DNA of 45,516 bases, taken from Gemmatales bacterium. Lineage in GTDB: Bacteria; Planctomycetota; Planctomycetia; Gemmatales; HRBIN36. Shown in pieces: positions 37,953 through 45,516 of the stretch; position 1 is the stretch's first letter; each line of letters starts with the position of its first letter. The notes under the pieces are model-generated. The model was given only the letters and a program-made list of their open reading frames with translations. It was not told the origin of the DNA and made no database searches. The DNA lies in the NCBI GenBank assembly GCA_025060195.1, contig JANXCQ010000007.1:98647-144162 (forward strand), given 5' to 3'. Position numbers and translations under genes: made by a program.

Positions 37953-38303
37953 ATGCGTGAAGTAGTGCTGACCGTCGTGCTTTTGACACTCTCGAACATC
38001 TTTATGACCTTTGCGTGGTATGGCCATCTACGTTACAAACAGGCATCGCTCTGGTCGGCAATTCTAGGCAGCTGGTTGATTGCGTTTTTCGAATACTGCC
38101 TGCAGGTGCCCGCCAACCGCATCGGCCACAACCGCATGACCGTTGCTCAGTTGAAGATTATTCAGGAAGTGATAACCTTGTTTGTGTTCTCGGCCTTTTC
38201 AATTTGGTATCTGCGGGAGGAATTTAAGTGGAACTATCTAGTGGCGTTCCTGCTGGTGATTGCCGCGGTCGCTTTCGTGTTCAAAGACGGCTTAGCACGT
38301 TAG
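37953..38303 (+). CDS. DUF486/DMT family small membrane protein
   Basis: A protein of 116 residues with four hydrophobic helices. MREVVLTVVLLTLSNIFMTF begins it; HLRYKQASLWSAILGSWLIA, FEYCLQVPANRIGH and the C-terminal VAFLLVIAAVAFVFKDG are the DUF486 conserved parts. It is related to drug/metabolite transporters of four helices; no substrate is known. It lies 188 bases from the divergent deoxyhypusine synthase gene and five bases from the convergent gene 38309. Confidence 0.85.
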   Translation: MREVVLTVVLLTLSNIFMTFAWYGHLRYKQASLWSAILGSWLIAFFEYCLQVPANRIGHNRMTVAQLKIIQEVITLFVFSAFSIWYLREEFKWNYLVAFLLVIAAVAFVFKDGLAR

Positions 38304-38308
38304 CAGGT

Positions 38309-38926
38309 TCACTCCGGTGGATGGAGTCGAAATTGCTCGAGCAAGTTTTCCGTTTCATTCAGGGCCCGTTTGGCCGTTTTGTTCCATGTGGCTCGCAAGC
38401 GCACTTGCCAAGTCTTTTTTTCATCGGAGGTGGTAAATAGGTAAACCACGCCTTGTTGGCGCCCTTTCAATTCAGGTCCTTCCTCGACCACGATCCGATA
38501 CGCTGGTCTGGGAGGCTCAGTAGGAATTTTGATTTCGACGGGTTCGAGCACCTTTTCGTCCTTATAAATTAGGCGGAGCACTTTTAACTCTTGCTCGAGC
38601 ACATCTATCAAGGACAGTCCTTCGAGCGGAGTGATAACCATCGTGGCCTCAATGGTTTCTCCGGAGTCTATGCGTCGTCGGAGCACTAGAGCGGGAAACA
38701 TTTTGGTAACGTCTGCGGGACGAACTTCCCAGTCCTTAGGCACGACTAGTTCCAGACCTGATGGCTTATGGAGATAGCCTTCGGCGGTCTTTGTCATGCC
38801 CTGGAACGACTTGTCCTGGGCCAAGACAACTGTTAGGCTCAGCGCTGAAGATAAAGCCAACAACGTAGGTACCATCACCGTGGTTGTCATTTTCAAAACG
38901 GCCCCATTGAAGATGTGTGCGGCCAT
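38309..38926 (-). CDS. Secreted protein of unknown function
   Basis: A protein of 205 residues with a signal peptide ending near VLAQ (residues about 13-37). The body is a beta-alpha fold (GYLHKPSGLELVVPKDWEVR; RRIDSGETIEATMVITPLEG; KKTWQVRLRATWNK) that resembles the PsbP/DUF1795 shape; this is a loose similarity. AGGAG lies six bases upstream of the ATG, which supports the long start. It sits 14 bases after the glycosyltransferase stop on the same strand, so they are likely co-transcribed. Its end meets the DUF486 gene five bases away. Confidence 0.65.
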   Translation of the reverse strand: MAAHIFNGAVLKMTTTVMVPTLLALSSALSLTVVLAQDKSFQGMTKTAEGYLHKPSGLELVVPKDWEVRPADVTKMFPALVLRRRIDSGETIEATMVITPLEGLSLIDVLEQELKVLRLIYKDEKVLEPVEIKIPTEPPRPAYRIVVEEGPELKGRQQGVVYLFTTSDEKKTWQVRLRATWNKTAKRALNETENLLEQFRLHPPE

Positions 38927-38940
38927 GGTAAGCTCCTGGT

Positions 38941-39636
38941 TCAGGCTGGGAAAAAAGTATAGCGCCCCAGAGTATAAAGGATTTTCGCCCCCGCTGCCAG
39001 ACTGCCACGCAGGGTGCCGCTGATCTTACTCTGTCCTAGACGCGGACGATAGCTGACTGGCACTTCGACCACGCGTAAACCGTGCCGCGCCGCGGCAATC
39101 TGCATCTCTACTGTCCAACCGTAATCACGATCGCGCAAACCGAGGCTCTGGAGACAATCCCGACGGATTGCTCGAAACGGCCCTAGATCGCTGACCCGTT
39201 GGTTCCAGACCAGCCGTAACCAGGCACTAGCGAGGGCATTGCCGATTCGTTGTTGGATGGTCAGAGCGCCGCGGAGGCACCGGCCTCGAGTGCGACTGCC
39301 GATCACTAAGTCGGCCCGATCCTGAGCGATGGGTTGCACTAAACGCGGCATCTCCTGCGGATAGTCGCTGTAGTCGCCGTCGAGAAAGACTACGACATCG
39401 CAAGGACTTAGCTCCGCTAACCCGCGCTGACAGGCGGCGCCATAACCTCGCTGCGGTTCGTAAACGACTCGAGCCCCGGCTGCCCGCGCCACGGCCGCGG
39501 TGTTATCGGTGGAGCCGTTGTCCACGACGACTACCTCGTCCACGCCGGGCGGCAAATCCCGCAAAACGTGGGGCAAAGCTAACTCCTCGTTCAGCGCGGG
39601 AATGATGACCCCAACTCGCAGTCCCAGGATCGGCAT
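38941..39636 (-). CDS. GT2 family glycosyltransferase (DPM1/polyprenyl-phosphate mannosyltransferase-like)
   Basis: A protein of 231 residues with the GT-A fold: GVIIPALNEELALPHVLRDL, DEVVVVDNGSTDNTA, then the metal-binding VVFLDGDYSDYP (DxD-like Asp-Gly-Asp) and the acceptor region SDLGPFRAIRR. It lacks the C-terminal membrane helices of long DPM1 proteins, though the end TLGRYTFFPA is hydrophobic. Such enzymes transfer a sugar from a nucleotide to a lipid phosphate or glycan. The substrate cannot be inferred. It is the first gene of a two-gene unit with the secreted protein at 38309. Confidence 0.85.
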   Translation of the reverse strand: MPILGLRVGVIIPALNEELALPHVLRDLPPGVDEVVVVDNGSTDNTAAVARAAGARVVYEPQRGYGAACQRGLAELSPCDVVVFLDGDYSDYPQEMPRLVQPIAQDRADLVIGSRTRGRCLRGALTIQQRIGNALASAWLRLVWNQRVSDLGPFRAIRRDCLQSLGLRDRDYGWTVEMQIAAARHGLRVVEVPVSYRPRLGQSKISGTLRGSLAAGAKILYTLGRYTFFPA

Positions 39637-39813
39637 GAGATTGATTCCGTCGTCGAATCGTTCGCTCGCACTAGCCTAGTGATAAAGTGCTATAGACGAC
39701 GGTGAAATTGTGTTGGTATCATTGTGCTAAGGACTGTCCAGCAAATAGTACCAGGGCGTAATTTAATTTAGACGATACCTCGCTTCGTGAGCGAGCTAAT
39801 ACCCATGCCCTGG

Positions 39814-39895
<82 letters not shown>

Positions 39896-40038
39896 TTTGC
39901 CTATTCGGCGCGTTTGAGAGCCAACCTAATGTCGCACTCGGATAAGTAGCCCGCTCGTTGTTTTCACAGCAAGCTTGGCCAACTTGCGTTAGTTCGGAAT
40001 ATATAAGTTGGGCAACGCTTTCCAAAAAGGAGCCTGCC

Positions 40039-42582
40039 ATGCGCTGCTCATCCCAAGCGCGTTTTCTGCGAGTTGTTAGCCTAGATCGAGCCAAAGCAAA
40101 CAAGGTTACGCTCAAGAATCGAAATGTTGCTACAAGAGTGGTCGTTGGAGTAACGGCTGCGTTTGTCGTGGCGGTGATCGCCATTGGCAAGGAACAGAAC
40201 CTGCTGACTGTCACGGAACAACTACGACAACTGGCTACCGAGCTTTACCCTGCGGATTCGGATCCGGGGAAATTGTTACGCCAAGCTTGGCCTCGGTCGC
40301 TTCAGGAGCAACTTGGTCGAGCCAACGATCGGAGCACCAACGCATGGAAAAAGATTCGCAGCCGAGAGGACTGGGAAAAGTTTCGTCAGCAGAAGCTGCG
40401 AGCGCTTCGTACTGCATTGGCTATAGCCGAAGAGTCGCCCAAACCGCTCCAACTTCGCGTCACCGGACAGGTTCGTGGCCCGGGTTACCGTGTGGAAAAT
40501 CTTCTCTACGAAAGCCGACCGGGTTTGTGGGTGAGCGCCAATTTATACCGGCCCGAAAAACCGTCGCCACGTCCACCGGGCCTATTGCTGGTGCATAGTC
40601 ATCACACGCCCAAATGGCACAGCGAACTGCAGGACATGGGAATCCTCTGGGCGAGAGCGGGAGCGGTGGTGCTCGTGCCTGATTTACTAGGCCACGGGGA
40701 GCGCCGTATTCATCCTTTCGTGGACGATAAGAGCTACACCGAACCGTTTCGTCCAGGTAGGCAGGATTATTATTTCCGCTACAATTTAGGTCTGCAATTG
40801 TACTTGCTGGGCGAAACGCTCATGGGTTGGTTTGTACACGACCTGCGATGTGGTGTGAGCGTGTTGCTGGAGTATGCCCAAGCCGACCCGAAACGCCTTG
40901 GCATCCTCGGTTCCGTTGCAGGGGGTGGCGACGTGGCCGCAGTTACCGCAGCGGTGGATGAGCGGATCACGGCGGCCGTCATTTTCAATTTTGGCGGTCC
41001 TGAACCCGAAGACCCCTATCCGTTACCTCCGGGCGTCGGGGCTTCCTTCAACTATGCAGGGAGCGGCTCCTGGGAATCTACCCGCAACCTCATTTACTCG
41101 GCACGCGACGGATTCTTACCGTGGGTCATCGTGGCCAGCATTGCTCCGCGCGGACTGTGCTACGCCCATGAATTCAGTTGGGACAACGAGCGTGATCCAG
41201 TCTGGCCACGCCTGCAACAGGTTTGGCGGTTTTACGACGCTGAGGCGCAACTGCGTTTCGCTCATGGAAAGGGCGTGCTTACAGGAAAGTCTCCCGAAAA
41301 CACTCATTGCACACATATTGGCGCGGTACATCGGCAAGCGGGCGTTTATCAAGCCTTGCATGCCTGGTTCGGCATTCCCATTCCACAACAAGAGAATAAC
41401 TTTCGGCATAGCGTTGATGAGCTGACTTGTTGGACGGCCGAAGCTCGCAATGCGCTGCGTCCTCTTTCCTGGGAACAATGGTTGCCCCAGTGGTATCGCG
41501 GATGCTTGGATTTGTTGCGTACGAAACCTGAGGCACTGCGTCCTTACGACACCAAGGAAGAATTTGAAAATTGGGCCGCCCAGTTTTACGCGGACTCTGA
41601 AACCTGGTTCACGGCTGAGGAACGGCGGCGTCAAAAGTTCGACGCGGTGGAGGCAGTGTGGTACGAGTTAGTCAGTGTGGATAAAGCGCGGATACCATGT
41701 CTATGCTTGCTCCCCGTGGCCCCGAAGCCGCCTTATCCTTGCGTTGTAGCGTTGTGCTCGCAAGGCCAGGCGCGCTTGGTACGAGACCGTGCAGAGGGAC
41801 TGGCGCGACTGCTCGAGCGAGGTATCGCGGTCTGCTTGATCGAGCTACGCGACAGTGGCCAGCTAGCTACGAGCGGTTTGGGGCGCAATACCGCCAGTAA
41901 TGCGCATGCCGCTAGCTCCTTAATGCTGGGCCTGAGCGTCGAACAGCTCCGTTGGTTTGATGTCCAGGCAGCGCTGTTTTGGCTACGTCGTGAGATAGAT
42001 ATGTCAAACAAGCTAAAACACCCCCCGCCGATCGACGCCGGGCGATTGGCGGTCTGGGCCGAGAACCTTGGGCCGACCAATGCACCGCACAGCCAGCTCG
42101 CGGTCCCTTGGGACGCGCCGCAACTGCCTCACATGGCCGACCCGAGTGCAGCGCGGATCGGCTTGTGGCTGGCAGTAACCGACGCTCGGCTGCGGGCGGT
42201 GTACTGCGCGGGCGACGTAGCTTGCTATGCCCGGGCCTTGGAATCCCCCTTCTTGTATTTGCCGTTGGCCGCGGTTCCACCCGGCATCTTAGGCCGGCCC
42301 TGGCGTGTTCCGCGATTTGAAAGCCTCCGCAACGCAAGAACCGTACGACTTGCTGCCGGTGCCGATACACCTGCGCTAGTAGCGCACGCCCCTGTTTCCC
42401 TGCGCCTTGAAGGCATGATTAGCCCTCTCAATCAGCCGTTAGACCAAGCCCAGCTCGAGGCGATTTTCAGAGAAGCTTTGAAGCAACGCCAAGCTTCGAA
42501 GCAGCCAGTCTGCGAAATTTGCTCATCGCGCAGTACACCTGTCGCCGTCGCGGATTGGCTGGCGGGTCAGTTGGCCCATTAA
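40039..42582 (+). CDS. Large protein with two alpha/beta-hydrolase-like halves, nucleophiles apparently lost
   Basis: A protein of 847 residues counted from MRCSSQARF; AAGGAG lies six bases upstream. An N-terminal membrane helix (ATRVVVGVTAAFVVAVIAIG) suggests export or anchoring. The first half looks like an acetyl-xylan esterase/dienelactone-hydrolase fold: LLLVHSHHTPKWHSE, VVLVPDLLGHGERRIHPF, then LGILGSVAGGGDVAAVTAAV where the nucleophile elbow is expected as Gly-x-Ser-x-Gly but an Ala occupies the Ser place. The second half (PYPCVVALCSQGQARLVRDR; GRLAVWAENLGPTNAP) has the same outline without a Ser elbow. It could be a binding protein or have an unusual mechanism. It lies downstream of tRNA-Leu. 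Confidence 0.7.
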   Translation: MRCSSQARFLRVVSLDRAKANKVTLKNRNVATRVVVGVTAAFVVAVIAIGKEQNLLTVTEQLRQLATELYPADSDPGKLLRQAWPRSLQEQLGRANDRSTNAWKKIRSREDWEKFRQQKLRALRTALAIAEESPKPLQLRVTGQVRGPGYRVENLLYESRPGLWVSANLYRPEKPSPRPPGLLLVHSHHTPKWHSELQDMGILWARAGAVVLVPDLLGHGERRIHPFVDDKSYTEPFRPGRQDYYFRYNLGLQLYLLGETLMGWFVHDLRCGVSVLLEYAQADPKRLGILGSVAGGGDVAAVTAAVDERITAAVIFNFGGPEPEDPYPLPPGVGASFNYAGSGSWESTRNLIYSARDGFLPWVIVASIAPRGLCYAHEFSWDNERDPVWPRLQQVWRFYDAEAQLRFAHGKGVLTGKSPENTHCTHIGAVHRQAGVYQALHAWFGIPIPQQENNFRHSVDELTCWTAEARNALRPLSWEQWLPQWYRGCLDLLRTKPEALRPYDTKEEFENWAAQFYADSETWFTAEERRRQKFDAVEAVWYELVSVDKARIPCLCLLPVAPKPPYPCVVALCSQGQARLVRDRAEGLARLLERGIAVCLIELRDSGQLATSGLGRNTASNAHAASSLMLGLSVEQLRWFDVQAALFWLRREIDMSNKLKHPPPIDAGRLAVWAENLGPTNAPHSQLAVPWDAPQLPHMADPSAARIGLWLAVTDARLRAVYCAGDVACYARALESPFLYLPLAAVPPGILGRPWRVPRFESLRNARTVRLAAGADTPALVAHAPVSLRLEGMISPLNQPLDQAQLEAIFREALKQRQASKQPVCEICSSRSTPVAVADWLAGQLAH

Positions 42583-42684
42583 ATACGGCAGAGCCTCGAT
42601 ATCCCGTCGCGCTAACCTGCATCTTTTAGGAGGTCTGGCCCTCGCCGTCCCAGCGGGCCTATCTGAAAAATCGTTGAAAATATC

Positions 42685-42714
42685 TTGACTTTGCCTCGAG
42701 GGATACAAGACAAT
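42685..42714 (+). promoter_or_regulatory. Possible promoter of the first DUF1559 gene
   Basis: TTGACT (42685-42690) and, after an 18-base spacer, GACAAT (42709-42714) lie about 80 bases before the ATG of the DUF1559 gene at 42795. Both boxes match the housekeeping consensus in most positions. A GGGGAG ribosome site precedes the ATG. Confidence 0.4.
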
Positions 42715-42794
42715 AACCATCGGGGGAGTGGTTTGGAGAGGGACTTTATCTTTCCCATAATGTCAGGGCAGCTTTATCCTGGGGAGAAAGTGCT

Positions 42795-43799
42795 ATGCGA
42801 AGAGGTCGTACTGGATTTACGCTGATCGAGTTACTCGTGGTCATCGCGATCATCGGGCTGCTCATGGCCTTGCTTCTGCCCGCCATCCAGCGAGTTCGCG
42901 AGGCCAGTAACCGCATGCGCTGCGGAAGCAACATGCGGCAAATGGCTATTGCCGTGCATAACTACCAGAGCGATTACCATTACCTGCCGTATAATGGTTT
43001 TCTGCGACCCGATGGAACCGCGGTGGGTTGGGTGTCCGATGGCTCGCTTCCGTTATGGAGTTGGATGGCCCGCATCATGCCGTACATCGAACAGGATTAT
43101 TACAAGGTTCTCGCCGCCTTCAATCGCCAAGAGTTGGAGCAGGTGACCATTGCCGAGGCGACCACGGGCAATCCCACTGCACAGACGGCGCCGCCGAATT
43201 TCTTGTGCTGGCAAATTGAATTGTTCTATTGCCCGAGTGATCGCGCCAAGAATCATCGGGTTCGCAATGACCGAGCCAATATCGGATCAGACCCTTATGG
43301 CGGTGGATTCGGCGCGTTTTGCTCAGTGTCGAATTACGGCGGCGTAGCTGGTTCGAACTGGTGTTGGTCGGGCGACGGTCACAATGTGACCGATCCCGCG
43401 TTAGGTTGCGACGGTCTGGATAATGGCAACGGCATTTTCTTCCGTTCGGACGTGCGCGTACGACGAACCATTGACACAATTTCCGACGGCACCAGCAACA
43501 CCTTCATGATTGGCGAGCGTATCCCCGACTTGGACATTCACAGTGGTTTTCATGGTTACTCCAATCATGCGACTGCGACATGTGCCATCCCGCTCAACTG
43601 GCGCATGGAAGGAATGAACCCGGGACCGGCACCGACAGCCTGGTGGAACGTTTACAGCTTCCGCAGCCGGCATATCGGTGGGGCGAATTTCGTCATGGCC
43701 GACGGCAGTTTGCGCTTTGTACGCGCGGGGGTCGATCTCAACGCTTACCGCGCGGCCGCCACCATTCGCAACGGCGAAACTATACAGCTGCCCCAATAG
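42795..43799 (+). CDS. DUF1559 domain protein (pseudopilin-like), copy 1
   Basis: A protein of 334 residues. The N-terminus has a type IV pilin-like leader RTGFTLIELLVVIAIIG, with a peptidase site before Phe and one hydrophobic helix, then the planctomycete signature AIQRVREASNRMRCGSNM. The body carries the DUF1559 segments (LPLWSWMARIMPYIEQDYYK; FYCPSDRAKNH; TISDGTSNTFMIGERIP) and the terminal NFVMADGSLRFVR. Function is unknown; the family is expanded in planctomycetes, and some are thought to form pilus-like or envelope structures. First of three tandem copies on the plus strand. Confidence 0.93.
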   Translation: MRRGRTGFTLIELLVVIAIIGLLMALLLPAIQRVREASNRMRCGSNMRQMAIAVHNYQSDYHYLPYNGFLRPDGTAVGWVSDGSLPLWSWMARIMPYIEQDYYKVLAAFNRQELEQVTIAEATTGNPTAQTAPPNFLCWQIELFYCPSDRAKNHRVRNDRANIGSDPYGGGFGAFCSVSNYGGVAGSNWCWSGDGHNVTDPALGCDGLDNGNGIFFRSDVRVRRTIDTISDGTSNTFMIGERIPDLDIHSGFHGYSNHATATCAIPLNWRMEGMNPGPAPTAWWNVYSFRSRHIGGANFVMADGSLRFVRAGVDLNAYRAAATIRNGETIQLPQ

Positions 43800-43885
43800 C
43801 CAGGCCCGTAGCTAACGCTGCCCGACTTAGGAAAGAAGCTAGTCTCGTACTAGTCCGAATGCGCCTCTTATTAATAGAAAAAATG

Positions 43886-43902
43886 GGCAGGGCGGTCCTG
43901 CC
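43886..43902 (+). terminator. Small hairpin before the second DUF1559 gene
   Basis: ggcagg-gcggt-cctgcc forms a perfect 6-base stem with a 5-base loop, 86 bases after the first DUF1559 gene and 50 bases before the next ATG. No T-run follows. It may end transcripts of the first copy or lie in the second gene's leader. Confidence 0.35.
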
Positions 43903-43951
43903 TGGTATATCATTGGTGTGCTTTGTGAGTACGTCCTAAGGAAGTCCTGCC

Positions 43952-44890
43952 ATGAAGCGGAGTCGAGCATTCACGCTCATTGAGCTACTCGTCGTCATCG
44001 CGATCATTGGTCTTTTGATGGCCTTACTCTTGCCGGCCATTCAGCGGGTGCGCGAGGCCAGTAATCGTATGCGCTGTGGGAACAATCTTTCACAAATCGC
44101 CATGGCCTTCCACAACCTGCACAACGACTATAACATTTTCCCCACTTCCGGTACGCGCAACCTGACGGTCACAATAATCAACGGACAACCCGCAGGACCT
44201 CCGTTCCAAGACTGGAGTTGGGCCTACCAGATTCTCCCGTACCTGGAATTGAGTAGCCTTCACAGCTCGGTGCAACCAGGCTGGCAAGCTCATACCAACA
44301 ACACGGTAACGACCACGCCTGTGGCGGTTTATTTTTGCCCAAGCCGACGGCGTCCCGGGGTGCGGACGGATGGTCGCGCGGGAATTGATTATTTAGCCAA
44401 TGCGGGTATCCCTGGTGCTGTTTCCTGGCCGAATGGGGCGGTGTATAACTCCCCGCCCTATGGCGATTGGACCGCTTCGGGTATGGTCATTCGCGCGGGG
44501 ACGGGACTGACGAATCGCTCGGTCAGCCTGGATGGCGGCGTGCCCGATGGTACTTCCAACACGTTGTTGCTCGGAGATAAGGCGTTTCAAATTTCCCAAG
44601 TGAACCGTACCCCAGGTTACGATAACGAAAGCTACTGCTTCGGTTGGGATTGGGATAATATGGGCACCCCTTGGTTTCAGCCCAGTCAGGACAGCAACAA
44701 CGCGGTGCAGACCTATTGGGACAATGTATTTGCCGCGATTCAGTTTGGCTCTATGCACCCGGGCAGTTTCAATGCGGTTATGGCCGATCGTTCGCTGAAA
44801 CGTATTCGCTATAGCGTACAGTTAGCGGTCTTTCGCATGGCCTGCTTACGCGACGACGGCCAAGCCTTCAGTTTGCAAAACTTAGAGTAG
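43952..44890 (+). CDS. DUF1559 domain protein, copy 2
   Basis: A protein of 312 residues with the same leader (SRAFTLIELLVVIAIIGLLM) and signature AIQRVREASNRMRCGNNL, then SWAYQILPYLELSSLHS, VYFCPSRRRPGVRTDGRAG and DGTSNTLLLGDKAFQI. The middle differs strongly from copies 1 and 3, but a 50-base segment coding for the first helix is identical at DNA level to that of copy 3 (45112-45161). The end FNAVMADRSLKRIR keeps the family close. AAGGAAG lies upstream of the ATG. It follows copy 1 by 152 bases. Confidence 0.92.
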   Translation: MKRSRAFTLIELLVVIAIIGLLMALLLPAIQRVREASNRMRCGNNLSQIAMAFHNLHNDYNIFPTSGTRNLTVTIINGQPAGPPFQDWSWAYQILPYLELSSLHSSVQPGWQAHTNNTVTTTPVAVYFCPSRRRPGVRTDGRAGIDYLANAGIPGAVSWPNGAVYNSPPYGDWTASGMVIRAGTGLTNRSVSLDGGVPDGTSNTLLLGDKAFQISQVNRTPGYDNESYCFGWDWDNMGTPWFQPSQDSNNAVQTYWDNVFAAIQFGSMHPGSFNAVMADRSLKRIRYSVQLAVFRMACLRDDGQAFSLQNLE

Positions 44891-45161
44891 TCGAGCTGGC
44901 TGTATGCGGAGCCCAACTGGACGTCTCAGGAACTGAATCATGAAAAATTTGTGAACAAATGGTTGACGCCATACTTTGAAGTGGTTAGCATATTGTCAGC
45001 GATCAATTAGCTTTTTGCTAATTTCGGTCAAGTCCTCTTCACAACTTCCGGAAGGAGGGTGCTCTCATGATTAGGCGGGGTAGAGGCTTTACCCTGATTG
45101 AGTTGCTCGTGGTCATCGCGATCATTGGTCTTTTGATGGCCTTACTCTTGCCGGCCATTCA
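43994..45161 (+). repeat. 50-base exact direct repeat within DUF1559 copies 2 and 3
   Basis: Bases 43994-44043 and 45112-45161 are identical (start gtcatcgcgatcattggtct). They code for the end of the leader helix and the start of the AIQRV signature. Copy 1 has many silent differences in the same place, so the identity is not forced by the protein. This is evidence of recent duplication or gene conversion. Confidence 0.85.
44963..44991 (+). promoter_or_regulatory. Possible promoter of the third DUF1559 gene
   Basis: TTGACG (44963-44968), a 17-base spacer and TAGCAT (44986-44991) form a good housekeeping promoter, about 75 bases before the ATG at 45067. A weak hairpin aattagc-ttttt-gctaatt (45005-45023) lies in the leader. 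Confidence 0.5.
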
Positions 45162-45516
45162 ACGTGTCCGCGAAGCCAGCAATCGTATGCGCTGTGGGAG
45201 TAATTTACGTCAACTAGCCATTGCTTGTCACAACTTTGAGAACGATTTCCGCACGTTGCCGCGAACGGGCTTCTATAATCCGCAGACGAACCAATTTAGC
45301 GGTTGCTGTGGAAGTTCCTTACCGCTTTGGAGTTGGATCGCCCGATTGTTGCCTTATATCGAACAGCAGCAGCTGTACAACCAAATTGCTGCCTTACAAG
45401 GTGGCAATTTTGATTTAGTAACGCTGGACCAAGCTACTCAGGGCCAGGGTGGCAATCGTTCTGGTCCACCCAACCTGCTCGCGGTCAACATTGACGTTTT
45501 GTTCTGCCCTAGCGAT
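45067..45516 (+). CDS. DUF1559 domain protein, copy 3, cut by window end
   Basis: The frame runs 150 codons to the window edge with no stop. It starts MIRRGRGFTLIELLVVIAII with GGAGGG upstream, followed by the family signature AIQRVREASNRMRCGSNLRQ, then WSWIARLLPYIEQQQLY and FCPSD at the edge. Its opening closely follows copy 1 in protein layout but copy 2 in DNA, as described for the exact repeat. The C-terminal half lies outside. Confidence 0.92.
   Translation, partial: MIRRGRGFTLIELLVVIAIIGLLMALLLPAIQRVREASNRMRCGSNLRQLAIACHNFENDFRTLPRTGFYNPQTNQFSGCCGSSLPLWSWIARLLPYIEQQQLYNQIAALQGGNFDLVTLDQATQGQGGNRSGPPNLLAVNIDVLFCPSD

Noticed and set aside
41116..41634. A 172-codon antisense frame in the double hydrolase gene
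   Set aside because: No family features, and the sense frame is well supported.

Overview
The window most likely comes from a planctomycete of the Gemmatales/Gemmataceae type. The evidence is three tandem DUF1559 genes with the planctomycete pseudopilin-like N-terminus (GFTLIELLVVIAIIG followed by AIQRVREASNRMRCG), a BBP7-type outer-membrane protein, a TIGR03067 protein, a YncE/phosphoesterase fusion and several small secreted proteins of planctomycete style. I see no plasmid, phage, intact insertion sequence or CRISPR array. Most of the window reads as ordinary chromosome.

Layout. 1-4.2 kb (minus strand): one end of a tad/Flp pilus locus, with two Flp pilins, a prepilin peptidase, CpaB and a CpaC secretin cut by the window edge. 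A clear promoter lies at 4.16-4.19 kb, and a strong hairpin separates the pilins from the assembly genes. 4.3-6.1 kb (plus): carbon-nitrogen hydrolase, small membrane protein and TsaB. 6.2-10.5 kb (minus): DUF2142-type membrane protein, Nudix hydrolase and IlvD. 10.65-11.6 kb: HDOD signalling protein, then a 0.55 kb empty stretch. 12.2-16.0 kb (minus): HflX, Dtd and a GH57 branching-enzyme-like protein. 16.1-22.2 kb: TIGR03067 protein, FHA-like protein, BBP7 outer-membrane protein, a TPR-like gene with an in-frame early stop, a Tat-exported DUF362 protein and a small secreted protein. 22.2-31.1 kb: YncE/phosphoesterase fusion, an orphan ABC ATPase, secreted proteins, a rhomboid protease and an M2-type metallopeptidase.

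31.1-35.2 kb has no intact gene. It appears to be a graveyard of decayed genes. A leucine-rich-repeat remnant is the clearest, a uroporphyrinogen-III methyltransferase-like remnant is weaker, and one 55-codon open frame is unexplained. Short hairpins occur in its right part.

35.2-39.7 kb: a UvrC that ends before the usual helix-hairpin-helix domain, a deoxyhypusine-synthase-family enzyme, a DUF486 membrane protein, a secreted protein and a GT2 glycosyltransferase. Then come tRNA-Leu(TAG), an 847-residue protein with two alpha/beta-hydrolase-like halves that both seem to lack the nucleophile serine, and the DUF1559 cluster, which runs off the right edge.

No convincing new multi-gene system (defence, toxin or biosynthetic) was found. 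The observations most worth a second look are the early stop in the TPR-like gene, the double pseudo-hydrolase, the short UvrC, the decayed 4 kb region, the 34-bp direct repeat near 22.1 kb and the near-identical segments shared by the DUF1559 genes.
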